This document shows, piece after piece, positions 16,911 to 23,396 of a DNA stretch of 29,538 nucleotides (positions are counted from its first letter, which is position 1; the number at the start of each line of letters is the position of its first letter). Source of the DNA: Anaerolineae bacterium (GTDB lineage Bacteria > Chloroflexota > Anaerolineae > J102); contig JALWDV010000591.1 of assembly GCA_027036755.1 (NCBI GenBank), forward strand, positions 1-29,538, in the 5' to 3' direction. The translations under genes were made by a program, and so were the position numbers. The notes below the pieces were generated by a model. It did not search any database. It was not told where the DNA came from and saw only the letters and a list, made by a program, of their open reading frames with translations.

Positions 16911-17060
16911 AACATGCCCCCCTCCCGGCCTCCCCCCGCTTCGGCTGACGCCTTGCAGGGGGAGGAGCCCGCTGGATTGCAAATCTGTCGGGCAGATGAG
17001 GATCTCCCTCCCCCGAACACGAGCGCAGCGAGTATCGGGGGAGGGTCGGGGTGGGGGCCA
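16911..17060. repeat. C/G-rich intergenic repeat (CCCTCCCGGCCTCCCCC type)
   Basis: GCCCCCCTCCCGGCCTCCCC, then TTGCAGGGGGAGGAGCCCGCTGG and GGGTCGGGGTGGGGGCC. A second, diverged copy is at 17575-17665 (CCCACCCCGGCCCTCCCCC ... TTTTGCAGGAGGGAGCCGCTGG). Fragments with GGGGTGGGGGCAAAGTC occur at 14616 and 29303. It truncates the methyltransferase remnant next to it. Confidence 0.6.
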
Positions 17061-17061
17061 A

Positions 17062-17187
17062 AGGGAGGATCGATCTCATCCTGGATATCCCACTCCTTGA
17101 TGGCGTCATAGCGCCGGGCGTATAAATCGTAAAGCCAGACGACGACCTTCTCTCCCAGATATGCGCCTTCGGTGAGACTGGACACTG
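17062..17187 (-). pseudogene. N-terminal remnant of a SAM-dependent methyltransferase
   Basis: On the minus strand about 40 codons read SSLTEGAYLGEKVVVWLYDL, then YARRYDAIKEWDIQDE, and then run straight into C/G-rich repeat sequence. This resembles the first helices of class I SAM-dependent methyltransferases (...RRYDAIKxxD). None of the glycine-rich SAM motif or the rest of the domain is present. The reading frame itself stays open through the repeat to about 16895, but those residues are low-complexity Pro/Gly sequence, not protein-like. Confidence 0.5.
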
Positions 17188-17190
17188 GCG

Positions 17191-17277
17191 TTTTTCGAAT
17201 TCTGACACGAATTGACACGAATTTTGCGAAAAATGGAAGAAAAATTCGTCAAATTAGCTCAATTCGTGTCAAAAAAT
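17191..17277. repeat. AT-rich inverted repeat (TGACACGAATT)
   Basis: TGACACGAATTGACACGAAT on the left is matched by AATTCGTGTCAAAAA on the right, with a second shorter pairing of ATTCGTCAAATT. It is a palindromic intergenic repeat of about 85 bases inserted between two gene remnants. Confidence 0.6.
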
Positions 17278-17398
17278 GGCATGAAAGGCAGCCAAAATAA
17301 TTTTCGCCAGACTCCAGGGTGAGAAAAAAGAGCCAATAGACGACCAGGGCGATGACGGCGGTGACCGTGATCAGAATGACGACAACGAAGAGGGACAA
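17249..17398 (-). pseudogene. Possible remnant encoding a single membrane helix
   Basis: A 49-codon frame from TTG reads LSLFVVVILITVTAVIALVV, then YWLFFLTLES. A hydrophobic helix of this length with an aromatic boundary is unlikely to be noise, but the C-terminal part overlaps the AT-rich repeat and there is no good start. It may be the end of a lost membrane-protein gene. Confidence 0.25.
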
Positions 17399-17921
17399 TG
17401 GAAGAACCGTGGTCTGGGGGTCGGGGGACGATTATCCAACTTGCAAGCGCCAGAACATCTGTGATTATACAACATTTTCGATGCGACTGGAAAGGCTTTA
17501 TCGCACACTTAAATCGTTCATCGTGGCGTTCGCCACGTTCGTCCGGCGACTTCATCGCCGGGAATCTGCCGGGCCGCCAGAGCTTCGCCCCCACCCCGGC
17601 CCTCCCCCACCAAGTCACTTCGCTCTTTTGCAGGAGGGAGCCGCTGGTTTGCAGAGGATTTTTTTAGGATGCCTTCGCGGCACAGGCTTACACCCCCTTC
17701 GCACTGCGTTACATTTTCATCATATTATTTTATGTCGAGAACCCCCCTCTCCCATCATCGTTTTTGATCATTGTTCATTATCGCCTCGGGCTTTGGCGAG
17801 AAATCGGTTTGGTATCGCAACTTGCGCAAGGCGGTGGGGGATGGATAGTGATTGACTACGCGAAGGTTGTACGACAACCGAAAAACCATTCAGGTGGTTC
17901 CGGCGCATTTTTCCCGTTCAA
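17399..17921. other. Gene-free stretch with degraded sequence
   Basis: No supportable gene. It holds a short patch at 17478-17515 (ATGCGACTGGAAAGGCTTTA) that translates to RLERLYRTLK, similar to RRLYRTLK in the small protein at 7624. It also holds a diverged CGCCACGTTCGTCCGGCGAC patch resembling the mobile-element core, and a second copy of the C/G-rich repeat at 17575-17665. Confidence 0.4.
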
Positions 17922-17946
17922 CCCGCCGGATTGCGAATCCGGCGGG
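17922..17946. repeat. Perfect hairpin CCCGCCGGATT/AATCCGGCGGG
   Basis: An 11-bp stem with a three-base loop, about 150 bases upstream of the ornithine cyclodeaminase-family gene. There is no T tract, so a terminator role is doubtful. Confidence 0.6.
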
Positions 17947-18043
17947 CGCAAGCGCAAGCAGCTAACGATACAACGACTTACGCCTCCTTGTACTAGGTCG
18001 CCGGCGGACGCCGACCGGTCGCTACCACTTCCGCACAAAAAAG

Positions 18044-18052
18044 TGCTACAAT
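18044..18052 (+). promoter_or_regulatory. Candidate extended -10 promoter
   Basis: TGCTACAAT, an extended -10 element with five of six -10 matches, 45 bases before the start codon at 18098. The -35 region is weak. Confidence 0.4.
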
Positions 18053-18097
18053 TCAGTCCCCGATAGACGATTCCCATCTCACCCAATATTCCCAGCC

Positions 18098-19069
18098 ATG
18101 AAACTACGAATACTCAACGCCAGCGAAGTCAGGCAAGCCTTGCCCATGCCCGAAGCCATCGACGCCATGCGCGAGGCTTTCAGCGAACTGGCCCGAGGCC
18201 AGACGCAATCTCCTCAACGATTGGTCATCGCCACCCAGGTCGGAACCAGCCTGTTCATGCCCGCATATCTGCCGACCAGCGAGGCCCTGGCCCAGAAGAT
18301 CGTCTCGGTTTACCCCCAAAATCCCGCCCGCGGCCTGCCGGTCGTTACCGGCCTGGTCATCGCGCTGGATCCCAACACCGGAGAACCTCGGGCGCTGTTG
18401 GAGGGCGGCGCGCTGACCGCCATCCGCACTGGCGCAGCCAGCGGTCTGGCCACCCAACTGCTGGCCCGGCCCGAGAGCCGCATCTTCGCGCTCATCGGCG
18501 CGGGCGGCCAGGCGTATGATCAGGCGCGGGCGGTGCTGGCCGTGCGAAAAATCGAGGAGGTGCGCATCGCCAGTCGCAGCGGAGACAGCGCCGAGGCCCT
18601 GGCGCAGCGCTTGCAACGCGAGGGCGTGAACGCGCGGGCGGCCCGCGTCCGCGAGGCCGTGCAGGGCGCTGACATCATCACCACGGTCACCGACAGCGCC
18701 ACGCCTGTGTTTCTGGATGCCGATGTGGCTCCCGGCGCGCACATCAATCTGGTGGGAGCTTACACCCGGGACATGCAGGAGGCTCCCGCGGCCACCATCT
18801 TGCGGGCCCGGGTGTTTGTGGATGACGTTATGGCCGCCGCACACGAGGCGGGGGACATCATCAAGCCCATTCGAGCGGGCCTGTATTCCACCAGCAACCT
18901 GGCGGGGACGCTGGGGCAGTTGACGCTGGAGCAAGTTCCCGGCCGGACGTCCGCGGAGGAGATCACCATTTTCAAGAGCGTGGGACTGGCGGTGCAGGAT
19001 GCTGCCGCGGCGGCCCGGGCGTTGCAGCGGGCGCAGGAAGCGGGCCTGGGACGAGAGATCGAGTTGTAG
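18098..19069 (+). CDS. Ornithine cyclodeaminase/mu-crystallin family protein
   Basis: A 323-residue cytosolic NAD(P)-dependent enzyme. The N-terminal substrate domain begins MKLRILNASEVRQALPM, and FMPAYLP and K-containing LAQKIVSVYP lie near residues 53-70. The family signature GALTAIRTGAASGLAT leads into the Rossmann fold GAGGQAYDQ, where most members have GAGxQAxxQ. NLVGAYTRDMQEAP and the VDD segment follow. Relatives include ornithine cyclodeaminase, alanine dehydrogenase and ketimine reductase, so the substrate cannot be named. No clear ribosome site precedes the ATG. It is monocistronic, and a REP-like hairpin begins 11 bases after the stop. Confidence 0.88.
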   Translation: MKLRILNASEVRQALPMPEAIDAMREAFSELARGQTQSPQRLVIATQVGTSLFMPAYLPTSEALAQKIVSVYPQNPARGLPVVTGLVIALDPNTGEPRALLEGGALTAIRTGAASGLATQLLARPESRIFALIGAGGQAYDQARAVLAVRKIEEVRIASRSGDSAEALAQRLQREGVNARAARVREAVQGADIITTVTDSATPVFLDADVAPGAHINLVGAYTRDMQEAPAATILRARVFVDDVMAAAHEAGDIIKPIRAGLYSTSNLAGTLGQLTLEQVPGRTSAEEITIFKSVGLAVQDAAAAARALQRAQEAGLGREIEL

Positions 19070-19079
19070 CCGGTTTGGC

Positions 19080-19094
19080 AGACTTCGGAGGTCT
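19080..19094 (+). repeat. REP-like hairpin interrupted by a mobile element
   Basis: AGACTTCGGAGGTCT, a six-bp stem (one G-T) with CGG loop, followed by GGCGAGACCTT. Close relatives are AGACCTCGGAGGTCT at 27870 and the hairpins at 22222. The mobile element at 19106 inserted in its 3' flank and duplicated GAGACCTT. Confidence 0.6.
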
Positions 19095-19105
19095 GGCGAG
19101 ACCTT

Positions 19106-19372
19106 GGGTGCGTTCCAATTTGGGGGCAAATTTTGCCGACCGTCCGTCGCCAAGCGTTGCCGAGTGGCGTATGCCACGTCCGCCCGGCGATGAAGTCGCC
19201 GGGCTACAAAACAGCGCCGGATAAATCCGGCTAGCCCCGCAGGGGCGCTGTTTCTAGCCGGGGGACTTCATCCCCCGGCGCTGGCCGCGGGCGCGAAGCG
19301 CCCTGACCCAAACAGGACTACTTTGTCAACATTCATCAGTCGGCCAGCGCACCCCAATTTTGAAACGCACCC
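19106..19372 (+). mobile_element. Hairpin-rich MITE, copy B (267 bp)
   Basis: Flanked by a perfect 8-base duplication GAGACCTT (19098-19105 and 19373-19380). Terminal inverted repeats are GGGTGCGTTCCAATTTGGGG and its near complement ending CCAATTTTGAAACGCACCC. The core (19173-19303) holds hairpin 1 (GCCCGGCGA/TCGCCGGGC, loop TGAAG), an outer helix AAACAGCGCC/GGCGCTGTTT enclosing GGATAAATCC, hairpin 3 (GCCGGGGGA/TCCCCCGGC, loop CTTCA) and hairpin 4 (GGGCGC/GCGCCC). No protein is encoded. The sequence outside the core differs from copies D and E, so the same core is carried by two end types. Confidence 0.85.
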
Positions 19373-19388
19373 GAGACCTTTGTGTTCT

Positions 19389-19417
19389 TTCAACATTACG
19401 CGCGTTCATGCTATCAT
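19389..19417 (+). promoter_or_regulatory. Candidate moeA promoter
   Basis: TTCAAC and TATCAT with a 17-base spacer, 40 bases before the moeA start. It begins only nine bases beyond the mobile element's target duplication, so the insertion spared the promoter but replaced whatever lay upstream. Confidence 0.5.
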
Positions 19418-19457
19418 CAGGGGTGAAAACTGGTTCAATCTTACCTGGAGGCAATCA

Positions 19458-20699
19458 ATGAACGAAGTTTATCCCATGCTATCGGTCGAAGAAGCGCGCC
19501 GTCGCATTCTCGAACACTTTCAGCCCCTCGAACCTGAACGCATCCCCATCATGGAAGCGCTGGACCGGGTGCTGGCGGAGGATGTGGTGGCGGAGATGGA
19601 CATTCCGCCCCTCCCCAACACCGCCATGGACGGTTATGCGATGCGCGTCGCCGACGTGGCGGAGGCCTCGCCCGAAAAGCCCGCCCGGCTGAAAGTGGTG
19701 GCGGATCTGGCAGCGGGCTATGTGCTGGAAGAGCCCATCCAACCCGGCACAGCGGTGCGCATTATGACGGGCGCGCCCATCCCGCCAGGGGCCGAAGCGG
19801 TCGTCCCCTTCGAGAACGTCGAAGTGGATGGTGATGAGGTGCTGGTCTTCAAGCCCTACGCCACGTGGAAGAACATCCGCCATGCGGGCGAGGACGTGAA
19901 AGCGGGCCAGGTGGTGCTGCCAAAAGGCAAGACCCTGCGCCCGCAGGAGATCGGCATGTTGGCGGCCCTGGGGCGTCCCACCGCGTTGGTGCATCGCCGC
20001 CCGCGCGTGGCCGTGCTTTCCACCGGCGATGAGGTCATCGATATCACCGATCCCTGGCAGCCGGGCAAAATCCGGGACGCCAATGGCTACACCGTGTCCG
20101 CGCTCATCCGCAAATATGGCGGCGTCCCCATCCGCATGGGCATCGCGCCCGACACCATCGAGGCCCTGACCGACAAAATTCGCGAGGCCCTGGATGCAGG
20201 CGCCGACTTCATCCTCACCTCGGGCGGCGTCTCGATGGGGGATTTCGATGTGGTCAAGAAGGTGCTGGCCAAAGAGGGCGAAATGCACTTCTGGCGGGCG
20301 CGGATGAAGCCGGGCAAGCCCATGGCCTTCGGCGAAATCCAGGGCGTCCCCCTGCTGGGATTGCCGGGCAATCCGGTCTCTTCCACCATCTCATTCGAGC
20401 TTTTCGCCCGCCCCGCCATCCTCACCATGCTGGGCAAGAAGAAGCTCGAAAAGCCCCTCATCGACGCCATCCTGGTGGATGCAGTGAAGCGCAAGGACAA
20501 CCGGCGGCATTATCTGCGCGTGTGGCTGGAGGAAAAGGACGGGCAGACCTATGCGCATCTCACGGGCGACCAGGGCTCGGGCATTCTCCTTTCCATGGTG
20601 CAGGCGGATGGTCTCGCCATCATCTCCGAAGACCTGAACAGCACCCCGCCCAACTTCCCCGTCAAGGTAATGATTCTGGATTGGCCCGAAGTGGCGTAA
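19458..20699 (+). CDS. moeA: Molybdopterin molybdenumtransferase MoeA
   Basis: A 413-residue cytosolic enzyme that inserts molybdate into adenylated molybdopterin. The N-terminal MoeA domain (MLSVEEARRRIL, MDGYAMR, GTAVRIMTGAPIPPGAEAVV) is followed by the MoCF domain (VLSTGDEVID, SGGVSMGDFD, GLPGNPVS) and the C-terminal MoeA_C domain. The start at 19458 has GGAGG six bases upstream. A longer frame from 19323 runs into the mobile element and is not credible. A bidirectional terminator follows. No other Mo-cofactor genes are adjacent. Confidence 0.95.
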   Translation: MNEVYPMLSVEEARRRILEHFQPLEPERIPIMEALDRVLAEDVVAEMDIPPLPNTAMDGYAMRVADVAEASPEKPARLKVVADLAAGYVLEEPIQPGTAVRIMTGAPIPPGAEAVVPFENVEVDGDEVLVFKPYATWKNIRHAGEDVKAGQVVLPKGKTLRPQEIGMLAALGRPTALVHRRPRVAVLSTGDEVIDITDPWQPGKIRDANGYTVSALIRKYGGVPIRMGIAPDTIEALTDKIREALDAGADFILTSGGVSMGDFDVVKKVLAKEGEMHFWRARMKPGKPMAFGEIQGVPLLGLPGNPVSSTISFELFARPAILTMLGKKKLEKPLIDAILVDAVKRKDNRRHYLRVWLEEKDGQTYAHLTGDQGSGILLSMVQADGLAIISEDLNSTPPNFPVKVMILDWPEVA

Positions 20700-20703
20700 A
20701 GCA

Positions 20704-20744
20704 AAAGAGGTGCGTCGCACTTGCGCTGTGCGCCGCACCTCTTT
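20704..20744. terminator. Bidirectional terminator between moeA and the superoxide dismutase gene
   Basis: AAAGAGGTGCG pairs with CGCACCTCTTT, giving A/T-rich ends on both strands. The loop contains a further GCGCTGTGCGC pairing. It lies between convergent genes. Confidence 0.8.
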
Positions 20745-20768
20745 CTGTCATCCTGGGGATGTTGGGGG

Positions 20769-21383
20769 TTACAGGGCGGCGAAGTTGGCGCCGACAGCGT
20801 CCCAATCCACCACATTCCACCACGAATCGATGTAATCGCCGCGGCGGTTCTGATAATTCAGATAATAAGCGTGCTCCCACACATCCAGGCCCATGATGGG
20901 GGTGAGGCCCTGGGAGACGGGATTATCCTGATTGGGCGTGCTGATGATGCTGAGTTCGCCCTGAGAATTGGCCACCACCCAGGCCCAACCGCTGCCAAAA
21001 CGCCCCAGCGCCGCTTTCTTGAACGCAGACTGAAAATCGCCAAAATCGCCAAAAGCTGCGCTCATAGCCTCGGCCAGCGCGCCAGAGGGAGCGCCGCCGC
21101 CTTTGGGGCTCATAATGCTCCAGAACATGGAATGGTTGGCGTGGCCGCCGCCATTGTTGCGTACAGCCGTGCGAATTTCCTCGGGCAGGGCGTCGAGATT
21201 CATCAGAAGCTCGGTCAGGCTATAATCATGGAGCGCAGGATAATTTTCCAGAGCCGCGTTCAGCTTGGCCACATAGCCGCCATGATGCTTCTCGTAATGG
21301 ATGCCCATGGTGCGAGTGTCGATGTGAGGCTCAAGTGCGCTGTACTCGTACTTGAGTTTGGGAAGTTTAAAGGGATAACCCAT
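20769..21383 (-). CDS. sodA: Superoxide dismutase, Mn/Fe family (Mn-type signature)
   Basis: A 204-residue enzyme that converts superoxide to oxygen and peroxide. Metal ligands are visible: His in IHYEKHHGGYV, His in GGHANHSMFW, and Asp and His in LDVWEHAYYLNYQNRR. STPNQDNP and GGHANHSMFW are Mn-type features, though metal choice cannot be settled from sequence. There is no signal peptide, so it acts in the cytosol. AAGGAG lies eight bases before the ATG. It is monocistronic, convergent with moeA. Confidence 0.95.
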   Translation of the reverse strand: MGYPFKLPKLKYEYSALEPHIDTRTMGIHYEKHHGGYVAKLNAALENYPALHDYSLTELLMNLDALPEEIRTAVRNNGGGHANHSMFWSIMSPKGGGAPSGALAEAMSAAFGDFGDFQSAFKKAALGRFGSGWAWVVANSQGELSIISTPNQDNPVSQGLTPIMGLDVWEHAYYLNYQNRRGDYIDSWWNVVDWDAVGANFAAL

Positions 21384-21499
21384 AAGTGTTTCTCCTTGTA
21401 AGTTATGGAGTGAGTCAGGTTGGATGGACCAAACAACTCAGTCTAGCAGATATCAGGGAGCCAGACAATAAGATCGCTTACGATTCAGCAATTTCAATT

Positions 21500-21549
21500 G
21501 GGTGCGTCCTTTTTCGGTTGAAGCGTTTGCCACGTCCGCCCGGCGATGA
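21500..21549 (+). mobile_element. Truncated hairpin-rich MITE, copy C
   Basis: The left end GGGTGCGTCCTTTTTCGGTT and the start of the core up to CGGCGATGA match copy D base for base. It then breaks off exactly where the 111-base duplicated segment of the nucleotidyltransferase gene begins. No right end is present. Confidence 0.75.
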
Positions 21550-21660
21550 TCGGCATGTGGGCAATGGCCGTCGTCGCCTTCCCCTCACGCCCGCCAAAGC
21601 TCGTCCAGAAACCGCCGGAAGAGCACGTTGAGCTGATCCATGGGCGGCCAGGTGCGATGG
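21550..21660. repeat. 111-bp direct repeat, left copy
   Basis: Identical to 22275-22385, at a distance of 725 bases. The right copy contains the true 3' end of the nucleotidyltransferase gene, so this copy is the duplicate and encodes only a fragment. The two copies bracket the Y1 transposase gene. Confidence 0.85.
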
Positions 21661-21691
21661 CGGCAGGGCCGAATGGAATTCGGGCGCTTCA

Positions 21692-21723
21692 GGCCTTCGG
21701 CCGCAAAGGGGGCCTTCGCCCCC
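21692..21723. repeat. Tandem hairpins downstream of the Y1 transposase
   Basis: GGCC-TTC-GGCC (21692-21702) followed by GGGGGC-CTTC-GCCCCC (21708-21723). With the pair at 22222-22256 they bracket the transposase gene. Confidence 0.55.
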
Positions 21724-21758
21724 TGCATTGCGGTGCGAAGAGTGTAAAGAGACAGAGT

Positions 21759-22193
21759 TCACTCAGCCCGCCTGTCCTCAAACCGAAGATAATCCTCCAA
21801 ATCAGTCACCAAATCATTCACTTGGTGATGCTGCTTTTGATGATTGATGTACGCCATTACTCTTTTCACATCCCATCGGCTAACGCTGAAAGCGCCGTAG
21901 ACTCCCATCCATTTGAAAGATCGCTGTGTAACGAGTTCATGGTTGACGAAGTGGGATGAGGAGCCTTTTAGCTGTTGCGCAAGTTTCGATACAGGAAGTG
22001 TCGCGGGGATACGCGTCAAAACGTGAACATGATCAGGCATGCCACCGATGGCCAAAACGCGACAATTCATCTTTTGCGCCTCGCTGCCGAGGCAACGATA
22101 GAGGGAACCTTCGATTTGAGGCGTAATCAGTGGCAACCTATCCCAGGTTGCCCAGACAAGGTGGACGTAGAGTTCGATTCTGTTCGCTCGCAT
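21759..22193 (-). CDS. REP-associated tyrosine (Y1/IS200-like) transposase
   Basis: A 144-residue single-strand transposase. The HUH motif lies in GGMPDHVHVL and the nucleophilic tyrosine is probably in MAYINHQKQHH, both typical of RAYT/TnpA_REP proteins. The start at 22193 has AGAGG five bases upstream. A frame open to 22439 is not needed. Such proteins act on hairpin DNA next to their gene. Here tandem hairpins lie on both sides (21692-21723 and 22222-22256). GAGTTCACTC occurs at both edges (21748 and 22267), which may mark the unit. No TnpB is present. The frame is complete, so the protein may be active. Confidence 0.88.
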   Translation of the reverse strand: MRANRIELYVHLVWATWDRLPLITPQIEGSLYRCLGSEAQKMNCRVLAIGGMPDHVHVLTRIPATLPVSKLAQQLKGSSSHFVNHELVTQRSFKWMGVYGAFSVSRWDVKRVMAYINHQKQHHQVNDLVTDLEDYLRFEDRRAE

Positions 22194-22221
22194 AAAAACC
22201 TCTGAAACAACTGAAGCCTGG

Positions 22222-22256
22222 AGTCGACGCAGGTCGACTTGGCGGAGCGTAGCTCC
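22222..22256. repeat. REP-like tandem hairpins upstream of the Y1 transposase
   Basis: AGTCGAC-GCAG-GTCGACT (22222-22239) followed after TGGC by GGAGC-GTA-GCTCC (22244-22256). The TGGCGGAG linker is shared with the hairpins at 27870 and, in part, 19080. The order of hairpin, TGGCG(G)AG and second hairpin is what RAYT enzymes are known to recognise. Confidence 0.7.
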
Positions 22257-22274
22257 TGAAGCGTCCGAGTTCAC

Positions 22275-22385
22275 TCGGCATGTGGGCAATGGCCGTCGTC
22301 GCCTTCCCCTCACGCCCGCCAAAGCTCGTCCAGAAACCGCCGGAAGAGCACGTTGAGCTGATCCATGGGCGGCCAGGTGCGATGG
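22275..22385. repeat. 111-bp direct repeat, right copy
   Basis: Identical to 21550-21660. It covers the last 76 bases of the nucleotidyltransferase gene and 35 bases downstream. Complete identity suggests a recent event. Confidence 0.85.
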
Positions 22386-23077
22386 AATTCCCGCTCCTGG
22401 GTGTTGAGGCGCTGTAATTCGGCCTCCGCGAAATCCCACAGCGGCCCGATGGCCCCGACCATCTCTTTCTCCCCGCCCGCGCGCTTCACCGCCAGCAGCC
22501 GTGCAAGCTCGGGGTGCAACTCAGGGGGCAGCATGGCATCGGCCAGGGCCTGGATGGTGATGGGCGGCGGGGTTTCGCGGGCGTCCACCCACAGCGCCGC
22601 CAGCAGGGTGCGCAGCAGGTAGAAGAAGCGCTTGAGGGTGCGCTCCTTGCCCGACGTGTAGCGGCGATGAAAGTTGCGGGCCTGGCTCCGGTAGTGATGA
22701 TAGGCCCGCTCGGGCGAGAACACGGTGGGAATGAGCTGGCGCAAGGGGCCCGCGACCTCGGGCGCCTGCCGGTAGACGATGGGCGATTGCAGCCACTCCA
22801 GCAGCGCCGGATTGGAACGCCCGAACAGGCGCAGGGTCTTGCGCAGATCCCAGCCGCTGATATCAAGGGCGTCGCTGATGGGCAGCTCGATGACGTCCCG
22901 GCCCGGCTCCAGGCTGAGATACCATTCGGGGCGGTGGGCGTAGAGGAAGCGCACGTCGTAATCGCTGTCGGCCGAGGCCATGCCCCAGGCCCGGCTGCCC
23001 GACTCGCAGGCGTAGACGATGCGCACGTCTTCGCGGGCCTCGATGGCGGTGAGTTCGTCGAGAATGCGGTTTTTCAT
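22310..23077 (-). CDS. Nucleotidyltransferase-domain protein (COG3541/YcgL-like)
   Basis: A 255-residue cytosolic protein. The nucleotidyltransferase signature is GSRAWGMASADSDYDVRFLY, with the two aspartates of DYD as metal ligands. The region beyond (LDISGWDLRKTLRLFGRSNP, LLEWLQSPIVYR) matches a family of predicted nucleotidyltransferases of unknown substrate. The start at MKNRILDEL is preferred over an upstream ATG at 23119, which lies in repeat sequence. The ribosome site is weak. The last 25 codons lie in the 111-bp duplicated segment. Confidence 0.85.
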   Translation of the reverse strand: MKNRILDELTAIEAREDVRIVYACESGSRAWGMASADSDYDVRFLYAHRPEWYLSLEPGRDVIELPISDALDISGWDLRKTLRLFGRSNPALLEWLQSPIVYRQAPEVAGPLRQLIPTVFSPERAYHHYRSQARNFHRRYTSGKERTLKRFFYLLRTLLAALWVDARETPPPITIQALADAMLPPELHPELARLLAVKRAGGEKEMVGAIGPLWDFAEAELQRLNTQEREFHRTWPPMDQLNVLFRRFLDELWRA

Positions 23078-23396
23078 GGCTGCTTTGAAAATAGAACACG
23101 GATGAACACAGAAAAACACGGATAATTCAAAAAATCTGTGACCGAAGGCCGTGTCAATCCGTGTCCTCGTCTTTCATCGGTATCGGCGCGGGCTCGCCCG
23201 CCGTTGGACTGCTCCGAAAAATAGGTTTCAAAGGCGCGAAGGGAAAAAGAAGCAAAGAAATCTTGGCGGCTTTTGCGCCTCAGCGTAAAACGTCAGGATA
23301 TGACGCTTGACGTTTGACGTTTGACGAAATCGGTCTCCCGCGCCGCCTGCGTCGCGCCTGTCCATAAGGGCGTCACGCATCACGCATCACAATGCT
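23078..23396. repeat. Gene-free stretch of mixed intergenic repeats
   Basis: Contains ACACGGATGAACACAGAAAA and CCGTGTCAATCCGTGTCC, GGCGCGGGCTCGCCCGCC, GAAGCAAAGAAATCTTGG (like 7801-7860), a run of GACGCTTGACGTTTGACGTT and CACGCATCACGCATCAC (like 12069). No gene is visible. Confidence 0.55.

Noticed and set aside
17276..17296. CLSCH heme motif in the membrane-helix remnant
   Set aside because: It lies in a short frame running into repeat sequence, with no export signal or other heme site. Probably chance.
19323..19457. Longer MoeA N-terminus
   Set aside because: It would be encoded by the mobile element's right end and the promoter. GGAGG precedes the ATG at 19458.
21478..21762. 94-codon minus-strand frame over the duplicated segment
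   Set aside because: It is a chimera of the MITE end, the 111-bp duplicate of another gene and hairpins. No coherent protein.
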